The notes: a model not told the origin generated them from the letters alone. Positions 19,830-31,110 are shown, counted from the stretch's first letter. The stretch: 64,000 nucleotides of DNA from Mycteria americana (GCF_035582795.1 NW_027445624.1:1984001-2048000); one strand, 5' to 3'. Numbers and translations are program-made.

Positions 19830-19851
19830 TTGCTCCTTCCAAGAGTGCGTG

Positions 19852-19875
19852 ACTGTCCAAGGAGGAAAAGACAAG
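19852..19875 (-). promoter_or_regulatory. Splice acceptor of the left-arm OR
   Basis: Minus-strand TTTTCCTCCTTGGACAG ends at 19,853, 23 bases before the ATG. Paired with the donor at 22,329 it predicts an intron of about 2.48 kb. Confidence 0.65.
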
Positions 19876-22328
19876 TTCAAACAGACCTGCTTGAGCAAAA
19901 CCCATTGCATGCGACCCAGAAACTCTGCCCACTGCCTTCCTAGCTCTCTGGGGGACATTCTGTCAGGTGTCTAGCTGGACCTCCAGTTTGTGCTGGCTGC
20001 GTGCGCTGTGAGGATCAGAGTCCTCTGCCCATGGGTCCAAAGGAGGTAGTCCTGCTCTGCAGCAGTGTTAACACAGAGGTGGCAAAAAGCCTTCTGATTG
20101 TTGTTCCAGGGGCAGGACGCCCTGAGCTGACTGCGGAGGGCTTAGTCTTGTCACCCGGCAGGTAAATTCCTATTGACCACCATGAGAGGTGAAATGAGGA
20201 GCACGCCCAGCTGCTTCCTGGAGGCAAGAGGACAGTATTCATATCCTCCTACTTTTCCTTCGTTGACAGATTTCAGTCTACCACTATCAGCTCTCTCTCA
20301 AGGCAAGGAAAGGCAGGAGGCAGAGGTGACCTGGCCCATTGCAGAGGGCTTTATCCCTGTCCACACATCAATACACCTCATCCACTATTTCTCCAGGCAC
20401 TGGCTGGATAACAGAGCGCAAGAAATGCCTGCATAGAAATGTAAGCTCCAATGCATGCCTTTTTCAAGCGGTGAAGATTCAGCAGTTTCACTGCCTGCTT
20501 TGCAGGGAATGGGGTTGAGGAGGTGAGTACAGACTCTAGAAGAGCAGACTCGTTTAGATACCTGTGTCTGGTGTTCATTGCAATGGTAGAAATTCTCGAC
20601 TTTTCCTTAGCTCTCAGGGTAAACACTGGGCAGTCACTCGAGACCAAAAAAGCTCCCTGTAACCTAGTGCAGCCTCAAGAGAGCGGCTGCGCTCAGTGGT
20701 CTTGCTCACAACTGCCCTGTGCTGGCACCTCTCTCAGCTAGAGGACGATTGCACTCAGAGCTCACTCTGCAAAGGAATCTAGACTGTGCAAAGAAGAGAG
20801 GAGTCCAGTTTCAGAGGGCAGATCTCCAGAGAGCTGTCTCGTTCTCAGCCCTGATAGGGAGAGAGTGGCAGGGAGGATGTGAAGAGGCTCCTGGCTCAGA
20901 TGAGCAAACCAGGGACTGTCAGCTACCAGAAGGACCTTGCAGGAGAGCTGTGCTCTTCTGCAGCACTACCCACAGCCTGCCAGGACACGCCAGGGGGACA
21001 GTCAGGTGTCCTGAAGGTGGGGGTCTCTTTAAAAGAGAGTGGGCTCATTCCCCAACCCCACACGCTGCATTGCCACAGCTCCACACTTTAGAAGTGGGGT
21101 TGGACGTCTCACTGCCGTAAAGGAAGTCACCTGCATGGAAGGACTCTCAGGGCCAGTAGCTGAACCGCAGCTGAGCGCCCTGCCCTTTGTCCCATCGATC
21201 TTGAAAAGAGGGACCAGAGCAGCAGGGAGAGATGGAGAAACAGGGATCGTGGCCGTGCTCCTCCTGCGGAAGGAGGCATGGAGAGAGCGAGAGACAGGCG
21301 GGCTCTCAGGAAAGCCTTCCCCCGTATCAACGTCCGGATGGTGACATTGCCAGCCAGTTGCTCTCAGCCCCTTTGTCATGCAGCAGGAAAAGAGCACGTT
21401 GCGGGAGAGATGCACCTCTCTTCTGCTGGAGACCTAACTGCAGAGGAGGAGACTCATGCCTTAGACCCCATGGCCTGGAGGGTAGAGCCCTCTGTTGGGT
21501 GGGAGAGGAGACAAGGGGGGCCGTGCTCAGAGGCAAGTGTCTGCAGCGGACAGGCTGAAAGGGAATGGTCCAGATCCCGTCTCCCACAAGAGAGGAGCAG
21601 AGCTGTTTCTCTGCCCCTGTGCCTTTTCCCTGTCCATGCTCACAGACCCCATCCCACCCTCTGTGTGCTCAGTTCTGCCCTCCACAAACCTCCCGGGAGA
21701 GAGGTTTTCAGGAGCAGCTCTGTGTTTGCAGCTGCTAAGGAGCAGTTCAGAAAAGCCCTGATGAGAATGATGGCAACTGCCAAGGAGATGTTGGTGCTGC
21801 CTATAGGTTGGGGGGGCAGGGGAGGCTGAAGGGACTTCCTGAGGTTCCTCACACACCTCTTGATCTTTCAGAGTAACATTTTAGGAGTCTCACCCCCAAA
21901 CCTAAACACCTAATACTGTTTCCATCTCACTACTGACAATGGGGGAAAACTGAAAAAAAAAAAAAAACACAAAAAACCCTACAAAAAACCCAAAACCCAA
22001 ACCCAAAGCAACCCAAAGTCAGGCAAGAGCTTTCAGGTACCTGGTGACTTTACCTTCCCCTTGAAAAGTCCCCATCTAGAAATGGTTAGCTAGAGCTGTG
22101 AGCATCCCTGTCCCACATAACACCCTCCGGATGGAAGAATGACCCTGCCCTGCCAGGGGTTGCTCCTTCCACCCAGACCTTCTGCAGGGCTGTGGGGAGT
22201 TCCCCCTTCTCAGTCACCCCTGAGAAGCTGTGAGAGCCATCCTGACAGATCCCATGCCCGTCAGATGTGGCAGCTTCGGAAGACCTCTTTGGGAACAGCA
22301 GCTGCACTGCCCTGCAGCCAGAGACTTA
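19876..22328. other. Predicted OR intron, left arm
   Basis: No independent gene was recognised. Bases 21,330-21,760 carry the upstream module seen near the other ORs. Bases 21,951-22,015 are an A-rich run with ACCC and AAACCC steps. Open frames such as 21,278-21,829 have no family resemblance and their frames are not evidence of a gene. Confidence 0.55.
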
Positions 22329-22640
22329 CTGTGTCAAGGACTGGGAAGATCTCCCCCGCTATGAGCCCTCCTCCGTCCTCCCACTCCAGGCTGCCTTTTA
22401 CTTCTCTCCGAGCTGCTCATCCTGTCTCGTCACCTGCAGGCAGTGCCCTGAGCCCTGCTGCTCTTTGCAGAGGAGCTGCTGCTGGACTCGGCTGTCTTTC
22501 TGCAGGTGCCATGCATCCGTTGCCATGAGCTCTCTCAGTCCCAGGAGCTTGTGCCAGCCCAGGAGCACAAGGGCAGCTGCAGGTGTGACTTCCTCTGCCC
22601 CACAGACTCCTTGAGGAGCTCCCTGGTCTCCAGTGCTTGA
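22329..22640 (-). other. Leader exon and upstream region of the left-arm OR
   Basis: On the minus strand the donor GTAAGT starts at 22,329, preceded by ..TTGACACA. The text upstream (GAGCAGCAGGGCTCAGGGCACTG and a GGAGTGGGAGGA block) matches the leader regions at 28,200-28,368 and 41,428-41,600. This is inferred to be the untranslated first exon and perhaps core promoter. No TATA box was seen. Mirror at 47,197-47,508. Confidence 0.6.
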
Positions 22641-23229
22641 CAAAGCAGCAGGGTCCCTCCTGGGGAACCTTCTTGGAAGGAGGCTGAAGTAAACACCTAC
22701 ATCATGTCTCTAATCTGGGGAGAGAGCGGCAGAGTCCAGCCGTGTGATTTGTCCTTTCAGAGAACGGTTGACTAAAAGAGGTGACAAGTTCTCCCTCTGA
22801 GAACCCCTATTCCTCCCCAAATACTAGGCAGTGAGAGGGAGGGGTTTGTTTCCCCATGGAAGGCAGTGATGCAACTGAGTCAATGCAGAAGTCAGACTTT
22901 GGTTACAGGCTTCCAGGCTCTCAGGTGATTCATCTCCCTCCAGTTCATGCCACAAAACCACAGGAGCTGTGATTCCCTTTCCCTCAGGCCAAGTGTGCAG
23001 AAAAGAGGTGTCTGCATGGGAGCTCCTTGACTAAGCTCCCACTAGAGTCAATGGAGATGGAGGGAGGGAGTCAGTTGCTCACGCAAAGCCCCTTGGTGAC
23101 ATTTCAGGGGGTTGGTGGGTTGAGCATGGCCAGCCACTAAGCACGCACCCATTTGTTCCCTTGCTCCCTTCCCCCCTTCCCCAGCGGGATGGGAGAGAAG
23201 CGAAAAAGCCCCCCTTCATCTGGGTGGAC
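22641..23229. other. Intergenic, nothing recognised
   Basis: No gene or repeat was identified; mirrored at about 46,609-47,196. Confidence 0.4.
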
Positions 23230-23239
23230 AGGGCTCTGA

Positions 23240-23341
23240 GCAGCGTGATCTAGTGAAAGATGTCCCTGAGCAATGGCAGGGGGTTGGACTCCATGATCTT
23301 TAAAGGCCCCTTCCGACTAAAACCGTTCTATGATTCTATGA
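23240..23341 (+). repeat. CR1 LINE 3' tail, left arm
   Basis: Carries GGCAGGGGGTTGGACTCCATG, the GATCTTTAAAGGCCCCTTCC block and two TTCTATGA units, with very little upstream CR1, so it is a short 5'-truncated insertion. Mirror at 46,497-46,598. Confidence 0.85.
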
Positions 23342-23529
23342 AGAGAGCATGGTACTGCAGGGGCTGCGCCCAAGAGTGCTGAGAGAACAGGTCCATGTCA
23401 CAGGGAGGCCATTCTGTCTCATCCTCGAATGGTGGTGGAGATGAAGGGACCCATCTGATCATTGGTGAAAAGCAAATGTTGCACAAAAAGTGTGTCACAG
23501 AGCATGTCCTCCTGGGTCACATTTCTGGG

Positions 23530-24560
23530 CCAGGAAGAAGACAGTGACTGAGAACAGCCAGCATGGCTTTGTGTAGGGTGGATCACAGCCAAGCTACACT
23601 TCTGCCTTTTCTGATGACAGGGCTGGATTTCTGCACCAGGGAAGAGCAGTAGATGTCATTTGCCTTGCTTTGAGCAAGGCTTTTAACACCATCCCCCACA
23701 AGAGCCTTGTCTCCAAGGTAGCACATAATGGGCTGCATTGGTGAATATGTACGTTGGTAAAAAGTGGTCAGAGAGTTGCTCTCGGAAAGTCAGTTAATGG
23801 GAAATATTGCAGCTGGAGGCTGGTGGCAACAAGGGGAGTCCTGGAGGGTCCTGGGACCCGTCTGGTTTAACATTTTTCTAATGACCTGGAGGTCTTTCTT
23901 GTGAAGTCTGCACACCTGATACCCAGGTGGTGGGACTGGTTGACACACCAGGGCAAGGCTGCCATCCAGAAGGACCTAGGTAGGCTCAAAGGCATGGGCC
24001 AACAGGAGCCTCATGAAAACCAGCATGGAGAAATGCAGAGTCCCGCACCAGAGGTGGACTGAGCCCCTGCAATGGTACAGGCTGGGGACTCCCTGGCTTG
24101 GGAGTAGCTCTGCAGAAAAGGTGCTGGAGTTCCTGAGGGCCATTAGGCAAAAGACAAGTCAGCACTGAGGAAGGCCAGCAGTGTGGTGGGCTATATGAAG
24201 AGGAGCATAGCCAGGAGACTGGGCATGTGTTGATCGTCCTCTACTCAGGACTCGTTAGACTACTGGTAGGTACTGCATCCAGATTTGTGGCCCTCAATAA
24301 AAGGGAGAGAGATGAGGAAACTGGAGTGAGTTCAACACAGGGCCACCAAGATGGTCTAGGGCTGGGGCACTTGCCTTCTGAGAAGGGGCTGAAGGAGCTG
24401 AGCTTGTTCAGCCTGCAGAAGGGAAAGGTTCAGGGGCACCTCAGAGCAGCCCATGGCTTTTGAATGCCTGCATCTTCGTAGCAGACAGAGCCAGACTCTT
24501 CACTGTGATGCATAGTGCAGGATGAGGGAGAAGTTCAAGCTTTTCCCCATCCTGCCTGGA
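23530..24560 (+). repeat. CR1 LINE, old, RT to ORF2 C-terminus, left arm
   Basis: Degenerate reverse-transcriptase text (ENSQHGF-like, then a strand of AFNTI and LVSKVA) is followed by the ORF2 C-terminal block GLGHLPSEKGLKELSLFSLQKGKVQGHL near 24,360. It is strongly diverged, with many stops and no intact tail. Mirror at 45,278-46,308. Confidence 0.82.
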
Positions 24561-24921
24561 GGGCCGGGACACTTGTTTCACACAGTAGTCAGGGTCAGGT
24601 GGGGGTGCAGATAGTTTGAGTGGAGGAAATGCCTTGGGCTCCAATGAAAGCTCAAAATTTGAACTGCACGACTCCATTGGCTGCAAGTAGACATGAGTTA
24701 CTTGACGCAACTGTGAATTTACACCTAGCTGGTCGAGTTTTCTTAAGCATCTCACTGAGAGAAGCAGTGGTGGGGAAGAGGAGAGCACTCCCTAGTTTCC
24801 CAAATCCCAGGGGGGTTGCCAAGCCATCCCTTTCTTATCCTCTGCCATCCCATTCCCTGGGAAGCACATCTGGTGGAGCTCCAGACTGTAAGCATTGGGG
24901 TGTCTGTGTGTTTTGCATAAG

Positions 24922-25488
24922 TGTCCTGGTTTCAGTTGAGATAGAGTTCATTTTCTTTATAGTGGCCGGTATGGGGCTATGTTTTGGATTTGTGCTGAAA
25001 ACAGTGTTGATAATACAGAGATGTTTTAGTTGTTGCTGTACTAGTCAAGGACTTTTCAGCTTCCCGTGCTCTGCCATGTGCAGAAGAAGCTGGGAGGGGA
25101 CACAGCCAGGACAGTTGACCCAAAGTGGCCAAAGGGCTATTCCATACCACATGACGTCATGCTCAGTATATAAAGCTGGGGAAGAAGAAGGAAGGGGGGG
25201 GGAAATTCGGAGTGATGGCGTTTGTCTTCCCAAGTAACCATTACGCATGATGGAGCCCTGCTTTCCTGGAGATGGCTGAACACCTGCCTGACCATGGGAA
25301 GTAGCGAATTAATTCCTTGCCTTGCTTTGCTTGCGTGCACGGCTTTTGCTTTACCTATTAAACTGTTTTTATCTCAACCCTCAAATTTTCTTACTTTTGC
25401 TCTTCCGATTCTCTCCCCCATCCCACCGAGGGGGAGTGAGCGAGCGGCTGCGTGGTGCTTAGCTGCCGGCTGGGGCTAAACCACGACA
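24922..25488 (+). mobile_element. Solo LTR, ERVL-like, with target duplication (fossil), left arm
   Basis: Runs from TGTCCTGGTTTCAG to CTAAACCACGACA and is bounded by the 5-bp duplication ATAAG (24,917-24,921 and 25,489-25,493). It contains a TATATAAAG box near 25,167 and an ATTAAA polyadenylation signal near 25,357. The sequence type is a very common LTR of neognath birds. No internal region remains. The mirror copy at 44,350-44,916 has the same duplication in reverse complement, so the insertion came before the arms were last duplicated or homogenised. Confidence 0.9.
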
Positions 25489-25493
25489 ATAAG

Positions 25494-25999
25494 ACAAGTC
25501 TTAGTCTGCCTGAAGACCTATCTTTGCAAAATAGCAGTCCGCCTCTCCATTAGTCCTGCCAAGCATCTTCTGTAGGCAAGGTCGAAGTAAGCAATATGAT
25601 CAACACCAGGCAGGATTTCCCATCCTAAAGCGCACATCTAAAATGGATCAGAGGGTGGGCTTGCAAAACTGACACCGTGAGTCTTCAGGTGGCACGGGCA
25701 CTGCTGATTCCTCCTCCAGGAAGCCGCATAAAAGAAGCCCCCGGGGAGCGCCAGGGAGCAGGAGCGCTGCAAGCAGCAGTTTGCACAGCACTTTGCATGG
25801 AAGGGCGCGTGAGAAGGGCAGCGCACTCTTCCAGTGGTGGGGCTGCTGCCTGCTCTGCTCAAAGGCAGGCTTAGGCTGCGGCCCCACTGATCACCCCAGC
25901 TAGCTGTCAGCTGTGCAAACCTACCCAGCAGCTTGAGGTCTCCAGGGAATTAGAAAGGCTTCTTAGGCAGTGCTTTGAGGTCATCAGAAGCATGGTGGC
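25494..25999. other. Intergenic, nothing recognised
   Basis: No gene or repeat was identified; mirrored at about 43,851-44,344. Confidence 0.4.
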
Positions 26000-26530
26000 A
26001 GAAACCAGGTGAGGGCTGTGCTCTGCAGCAGCTGGGCACCATCTCCCTAGCCAGCCTAGCCTGGGATGAGTGGAGGTGGCCACTTCCTCTCAGGGAAGCT
26101 GCTGTCCAGGTGGAGGGCAGGAAAGTCTGTACCCCACGCTCCTGGGTGGAGGAGGGTGCAAGCTCCACCTGCGCAAGGTGTGCTCTGGTGGAGTCCCTCA
26201 GGCAGCGGGTGGAGGAGCTACGGGAAGCAGTCAGGAGGTGATGCTGTATAAGAGAGGCGGAACAAGAAATAGACAGAATCTTATTTGAGGCATTGCAAGA
26301 AGAAATATTGGAACCCCATGGCACTGACCTCCAAGGACTACCGGGCAACGAGTGTCAACAGTGAATAGACAGCATCTTGGAGAAGGAGGCACCATGGTCT
26401 CTGGTGACCCATGGCAGCAGGATATCACGTCCAGCCGTTTCCCCCTACGTACCACCCAGCAACAGATACAAAGTCTTGGCAGTACATGAAGCCAATGGGC
26501 AAGATTCCCAGGGAGAAACCTCAGCAGTTG
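26000..26530 (+). repeat. CR1 LINE 5' part (ORF1), left arm
   Basis: Plus-strand translation gives CARCALVESLRQRVEELREAVRR, then a REAEQEIDRI piece and VPPSNRYKVLAVHE, which match the coiled and C-terminal parts of CR1 ORF1. Frames are interrupted. It meets a minus-strand CR1 piece at about 26,535. Mirror at about 43,305-43,850. Confidence 0.72.
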
Positions 26531-26534
26531 CCCA

Positions 26535-26770
26535 TCCCATAAAGGAGCTCCATCCATCTGAGCTGCCCCTTGACACAGAGGCCATCCTCCGTCCTCGTCT
26601 TCCCTGCCACTCTCTCCTGCAGAGCCTATATCCCTCCACTGCTGCAGCCCAGTTGAACAAGTTGTCTCGCCACATCTCATTTCATTCCAAAGTGTCACAG
26701 CGCTCAGAAGCTTCAGCTCCGTCTGTGTGTGCTCCAGCTCCTCCTGGCTGTGCACATTGGGGCTCAAGAG
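26535..26770 (-). repeat. CR1 LINE endonuclease start, inverted, left arm
   Basis: Minus-strand translation reads QEELEHTQTELKLLSAVTLWNEMRC and LQQWRDIGSAGESGREDEDGG, the start of CR1 ORF2 endonuclease. It abuts the ORF1 piece tail to tail, so the order is ORF1 forward then ORF2 start reversed. Mirror at about 43,068-43,300. Confidence 0.72.
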
Positions 26771-28019
26771 CTCAGCACCTCAGCTGTGGCAAGAGATGGT
26801 GCTGGCTATCCCAAGCACCTCGCGTAGCACTATTCGCCTTTCTTAGGGCATTAAAAGAGAGCCCGGGATTAAAGAAGGTCTCCTCAGTTCAGAGATTTGG
26901 ATATGTCTATGTTTTGCAGTAACTGGTGCTCTAGTAAACACACTGGAAGGAGCCGAGAAGGGGCTGTGCCATGGGGTGGTGTTGGAGTTCAGATGATGGC
27001 ACACTGGCACCAGACCCCTTTGGGAGGCCCTGGGGTGTCTGTCCCACGCCAGCTCCAACAGGGCACAGCTTTCCTGGAGGCCCTGTGCTGTGGTTGCCTG
27101 CAGAATGGAGTTGTATTAGGCACTCCAGGCACCTGGCCAGGCAGTGGAGGCTTTTTTTAAAATGTAGTTAAAATGAGAGCCCTGAAATAAATACGATGTC
27201 TTCAGTGCGGGGATGTGGACATGTTAAGATATTTTAGTGGAATCCCTCAGGCAGTGGGTGGAGGAGCTGCAGGAGGAAGTCAGCAGGTGACGCTGTCTTA
27301 GAGAAGGGGGTGGCTTTGCAGTGACTGGTGCTCTAGTAAATGCACTGGATAGAGAGAGACCCGGGTCTCCTTCTGGTGCACTGCTCTGTTTGGTCAGCTC
27401 AAGAGCTCTGTGTGCTCCAGAGATATATGTGACAAGGTGCACGCAGGTGCCCTAAACGTACAGGTCGGTGTCATTTAGGATGGCCAAGGAAATCCCCCTT
27501 CCACCTCTGGCCCTCAGCTGATGCTCGGGAAGGATGGGGGTATTCTCAGAGATTTTCCATCACAGCTTGCAAACACTTGCACACGTCTTAGACCAACCCT
27601 GGCCCCTCAGTCATCACCACGTGTGTGGGGGTGAGCAACTGAGCGCCCACAGAATAAAGACGAGGGGCTCAGAGCAGGGGCTCACCTGCAGGCAACGCTT
27701 TTGTGCACCCCTGAACTGAAGCAAGAGGAATCCCATCTGCTGTGGCTGTGTGGGGTGCATGGAGGGAGCTGAATCGTGCTTCTTCCAGCTGGGAAGGAGA
27801 TGCCTACATTGCCTCAGCTGAACCACTGCCCAGCACAGGGGAAGCCAAGCCCTCCCTGTCCCTGTCTGTCTGTCCTTCGTCTTATGGGACAGGACCTGCG
27901 GTGTCCAGAGGGGAACATTTACACCTCTCGCAGACAACCATGCTCTGGCAGGACAATTTCTGCTGCAGGAATCAGTCCCCCTCCAATGTTTAGAGAGGCA
28001 CCATTAGTGATGCTTTTGT
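26771..28019. other. Inner arm, mostly unassigned
   Basis: No gene was recognised. A short CR1 ORF1-like piece (QWVEELQEEVSR) lies at about 27,238-27,300. A segment containing ACTGGTGCTCTAGTAAA occurs twice, near 26,920 and near 27,323, so part of this stretch is internally duplicated. Mirrored at about 41,815-43,067. Confidence 0.45.
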
Positions 28020-28368
28020 TGACTCCAAAGTACATTCCCCAGGGATGATCCTGCTGCCTTTCGGCGGTGTCAGCCCTGGAGCCCCGGGGACACCTCGAGG
28101 GAGCCCAGAGGGGGCAGAGAAAGTGGCGCCTTGGGTTGGTCCTCTGCTGCTGAGCTGCGGTGGGGTCCTGAGACGGAGGAAGCTCACGGCAAGCATGCAG
28201 TGCTTCATGCAGACAGCTCTGCCCAGGAGCAGATGCTCTGCAGAGCACAGCAGGGCTGAGACACTGCCTGCAGGCAGCAAGGGGAGATAGATGAGAGTTT
28301 AAAGGCAGTGTGGAGTGGGAGGATGCTGAGAGCTCACTGGAGGAGAAATCTTCACAGCCCTTAACACA
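28020..28368 (+). other. Leader exon and upstream region of the central OR
   Basis: Matches the leader regions of the other ORs and ends AACACA before the donor GTAAGT at 28,369. The left-arm identity to the right arm falls sharply near 28,288, inside this region. Paired with the acceptor at 30,003 the intron is about 1.64 kb. No TATA box was seen. The exon start is unknown. Confidence 0.6.
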
Positions 28369-30003
28369 GTAAGTTTCAGGCTACAGGGCCACCAGAGTAT
28401 GCTGGAGGGGTCTCCTAGAGCTGTCAGATCCCAGAGCAGGTAGGATCTGGCAGGATGGCTCTCTGGGTTTCTTGTGTGTGGAGAAGGTTGTGCTGCAGAG
28501 CAGGGCTTCCCTGCTGCACCCTCAGAGGGACAGGGCACGACCACCCCCTTCTTCTAGGGAGGCCTGCAGGGGTGTGCAGCTGGGTGTGCAGGCAGGGGTG
28601 CCCAGGGCTGTCCTTCAGAGCAGGTCCCTGCACCCCAGGAGGCTGTGTGCTGCTGCAGGGACTCTGCTGCCTGCCAGGGTCAGCACTCAGCCTGCCCAGG
28701 AAGCTCCCCACAGTGCTGCGGGGAGAAGCTGTGGGTGGAAGGATTTGACACCCCAGCAGGGCAGGGCTCTTCTGCTGTTGAGAGGGTGCTGCGTGGCTCA
28801 GGGCTGCTCACAGCTCCACATCACCCCCAGGGTCTTTCTGAAGATCCTTTTGAAGAAGTGCAACAAGGCAGCATTGACTTGAAAGGGAAGGTTTGTGCTT
28901 TGAGGTTTCTCTTCTTGGTTGTCTGGATAGGCAGGGGGAGATGGGAATTTATTTCTCTGTGCTGCAGAAGGCACTGAGACCGCAAATCTTCTTAGGGCTT
29001 GTCTGAGCTTCTCCTTCACCCCTGCACACACAGAGATGCCCCTGTTCAGCGCCTGCTGCCAGGAGGTGTCTGCAGGGCAGACCTGACCACACTGTTGTTG
29101 GGATGGGGTCTGTGAGTACTGACAGGGAGCAGATGTGGGGACAGAGAACGAGCTCCTGCCAGGAGGGACAGGTCCAGGCAGCAGAGACATAGGCACGGAG
29201 GGACAGGGAGCCACTACCGGAAATGCTGAGGGCAGGGGATTTGGGAATGTCCCTGCCGTCCCCTGCAGTGCAGACACCTTCCCTGGTCTCCTCTCCCACC
29301 CAGCAGAGCTTCTGCCCCCTGTTCCCAGGCTGTGTCACCCCCTTGGAGTCCTGACCCTTGATGAGTTTAGACTCACCAGTACCCATCTCTCTCGCCCTTT
29401 TCCGCCTCCCTCAGCAGAAGCATTGGGGCATTTCTCCGTGTTTTGCCTCCTGTCTGTGCTGCCCTTGTTCTTGCCCTCAGAGCCTCTGGGGAGGAGGGTT
29501 TCAGCTGCAGGTCACATACTGAAACGTTGGCTCCTGCCCTGTAAACATGTCCATGGGAACAAAGTGCCCCAGCCCATCCTAAGCCGAGGGCTCTGGGCGA
29601 TACAGTGCTTGGGGCCGGGGAATGAGCTGGCTCTGTCTGGTCACTACAGTTTTAGGCCATCCAACAGTCTCTCTGGGGTTGTCATGTTGGAAGATGCTGA
29701 ACAGCCCTTCTGCATTACGAGTGCATTATATGTGACGTAAATTGTGATTTCACACCCTTTCCGTGGTACCCTCTGCTACACAGAAGGGCTGACCCCTCTG
29801 GAGCTGATGGGCAGAGGCCACTGCTCGTAGCAACACACTCAGCCTGCACAAGCCAGAGCTCCAGCCAGCGAGACGAGCAAGGACGGAGGTAATGTGTGTT
29901 TGGGTGGGAACAAGGAACAAGGCAGGGGAGTGTTGGCTAATACATAGAGATTTTCTCAAAGAAGCCTGTCCTAACTTCTCAGTGTGCTTTCCTCTTTGGA
30001 CAG
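28369..30003 (+). other. Predicted intron of the central OR
   Basis: Donor GTAAGT at 28,369 and acceptor TTTCCTCTTTGGACAG ending at 30,003. Bases 28,430-28,985 are shared with the intron of the OR pseudogene at 13,696, and 29,000-29,260 with 40,560-40,800 in inverted orientation. Nothing else was recognised. Confidence 0.6.
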
Positions 30004-30026
30004 GTCCCCATGCCCTGAGGCAGCAA

Positions 30027-30986
30027 ATGGCCAACAGCAGCTCCATCACCCAGTTCCTCCTCCTGCCATTCACGGACACATGGGAGCTGCAGCTCTTGCA
30101 CTTCTGGCTCTTCCTGGGCATCTACCTGGCTGCCCTCCTGGGCAACGGCCTCATCATCACCGCCGTAGCCTGTGACTGCCGCCTCCACACCCCCATGTAC
30201 TTCTTCCTCTTCAACCTCTCCTTCCATGACCTGGGCTCCATCTCTACCACTGTCCCCAAATCCATGGCCAATTCCCTCTGGGACACCAGGGCTATTTCCT
30301 ATGCAGGATGCACTGCCCAAGTGTTTCTGTTTGCCTTCTTGATTACAGCAGAGATTTCTCTTCTCACCATCATGGCCTATGACCGCTACGTTGCCATCTG
30401 CAAACCCTTGCACTATGGGACGCTCCTGGGCAGCAGAGCTTGTGCCAACATGGCAGCAGCTGCCTGGGGCAGTGGTTTTCTCAATGCTATGGTGCACACT
30501 GCCAATACATTTTCACTACCACTCTGCCAAGGCAATGCCATAAACCAGTTCTTCTGTGAACTGCCCCAGATCCTCAATCTCTCCTGCTCCAATTCCTACC
30601 TCAGGGAAGTTGGGGTTGTTTTGGTTGGTATCTGTTTAACATCTGGGTGTTTTATTTTCATTGGACTGTCCTATGTGCAGATCTTCAGGGCTGTGCTGAG
30701 GATCCCCTCTGAGCAGGGACGGCACAAAGTCTTTTCCACGTGCCTTCCTCACCTGGCTGTGGTCTCCCTGTTTTTCAGCACTGCCATGTTTGCCTACCTG
30801 AAGCCCCCTTCCATCGCTTCCCCTTCCCTAGATCTGGTGATGGCTGTTCTGTACTCAGTGGTACCTCCAACGTTGAACCCCCTCATCTACAGCATGAGGA
30901 ACAAGGAGCTCAAGGATGCCATTAGGAAAGTGATTTCATGGATGTTTCTCCATAGTGATAAACTTCCCTTCTCTCTGCACAAATGA
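30027..30986 (+). CDS. Olfactory receptor, OR14-like, intact (central)
   Basis: A 319-codon single-exon receptor, MANSSSITQF to LPFSLHK, a few residues longer at the C-terminus than its paralogs. Hallmarks: NSS at residues 3-5, LLGN in TM1 (37-40), PMYFFL at 56-61, TM3 cysteine at 95, MAYDRYVAIC at 116-125, the FCELPQILNLSC extracellular loop, KVFSTCLPH, and PPTLNPLIYSMRNKELKDAI in TM7 and the tail. The ATG is the paralog-conserved one, 24 bases after the acceptor. The open frame extends 45 codons further upstream but that part is intron. Expected role is an odorant receptor in olfactory neurons; ligand unknown. AATAAA lies at 31,242-31,247. Confidence 0.96.
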   Translation: MANSSSITQFLLLPFTDTWELQLLHFWLFLGIYLAALLGNGLIITAVACDCRLHTPMYFFLFNLSFHDLGSISTTVPKSMANSLWDTRAISYAGCTAQVFLFAFLITAEISLLTIMAYDRYVAICKPLHYGTLLGSRACANMAAAAWGSGFLNAMVHTANTFSLPLCQGNAINQFFCELPQILNLSCSNSYLREVGVVLVGICLTSGCFIFIGLSYVQIFRAVLRIPSEQGRHKVFSTCLPHLAVVSLFFSTAMFAYLKPPSIASPSLDLVMAVLYSVVPPTLNPLIYSMRNKELKDAIRKVISWMFLHSDKLPFSLHK

Positions 30987-31019
30987 CTCCCTAGGTATCT
31001 CATTCCAGGCCTGTCCTTT

Positions 31020-31110
31020 TGTCTTTTTTATTATTATCGCTATCATCGTTAGAATTATCATCATTATCGTTATCACACTGTTATCATTATAATTTTCTGG
31101 TAATCTGTGG
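31020..31110 (+). repeat. ATT/ATC-type microsatellite after the central OR
   Basis: An imperfect run of TTATTATTAT, ATCATC and TTATCATT steps. A shorter relative (CATTATCATTATC) lies at about 14,700 after the paired OR pseudogene, so it was copied with the unit and then changed length. Confidence 0.75.

Larger units (their letters stand above)
8984..28288 (+). repeat. Left arm of a ~19-kb palindrome
   Basis: This 19.3-kb stretch is the reverse complement of 41,545-60,420. Paired landmarks: tRNA-Asn at 11,354-11,427 and 58,432-58,505, the OR pseudogenes, the intact ORs 18,891-19,829 and 50,008-50,946, and the solo LTRs 24,922-25,488 and 44,350-44,916. Position sums stay between 69,837 and 69,860 through most of the arm, so indels are few. 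The largest is about 455 bp at 9,886-10,345. A 205-residue open frame near 24,620 is identical in translation in the two arms. Confidence 0.96.

Noticed and set aside
22139-22528. 129-codon frame over the leader region
   Set aside because: The frame is not kept in the paralogous leader regions at 28,020 and 41,428, whereas the splice donor is.
24620-25237. 205-codon frame identical in both arms, possible gene
   Set aside because: Its second half is the solo LTR (24,922-25,488) and the first half has no domain; identity between arms is explained by the palindrome.
29892-30026. 45-codon N-terminal extension of the central OR
   Set aside because: It reads through a pyrimidine-rich ACAG splice acceptor and has no counterpart in OR proteins; the conserved MANSSS start is preferred. 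The same applies to the extensions of the arm ORs.
29979-30497. 172-codon minus-strand frame opposite the central OR (and similar frames opposite every OR)
   Set aside because: It is the mirror-frame shadow of the OR coding exon; the same antisense frame recurs at every OR locus and has no family resemblance of its own.
31020-31110. ATT/ATC run as a possible matrix-attachment or origin site
   Set aside because: It is a simple microsatellite with no further supporting structure visible.
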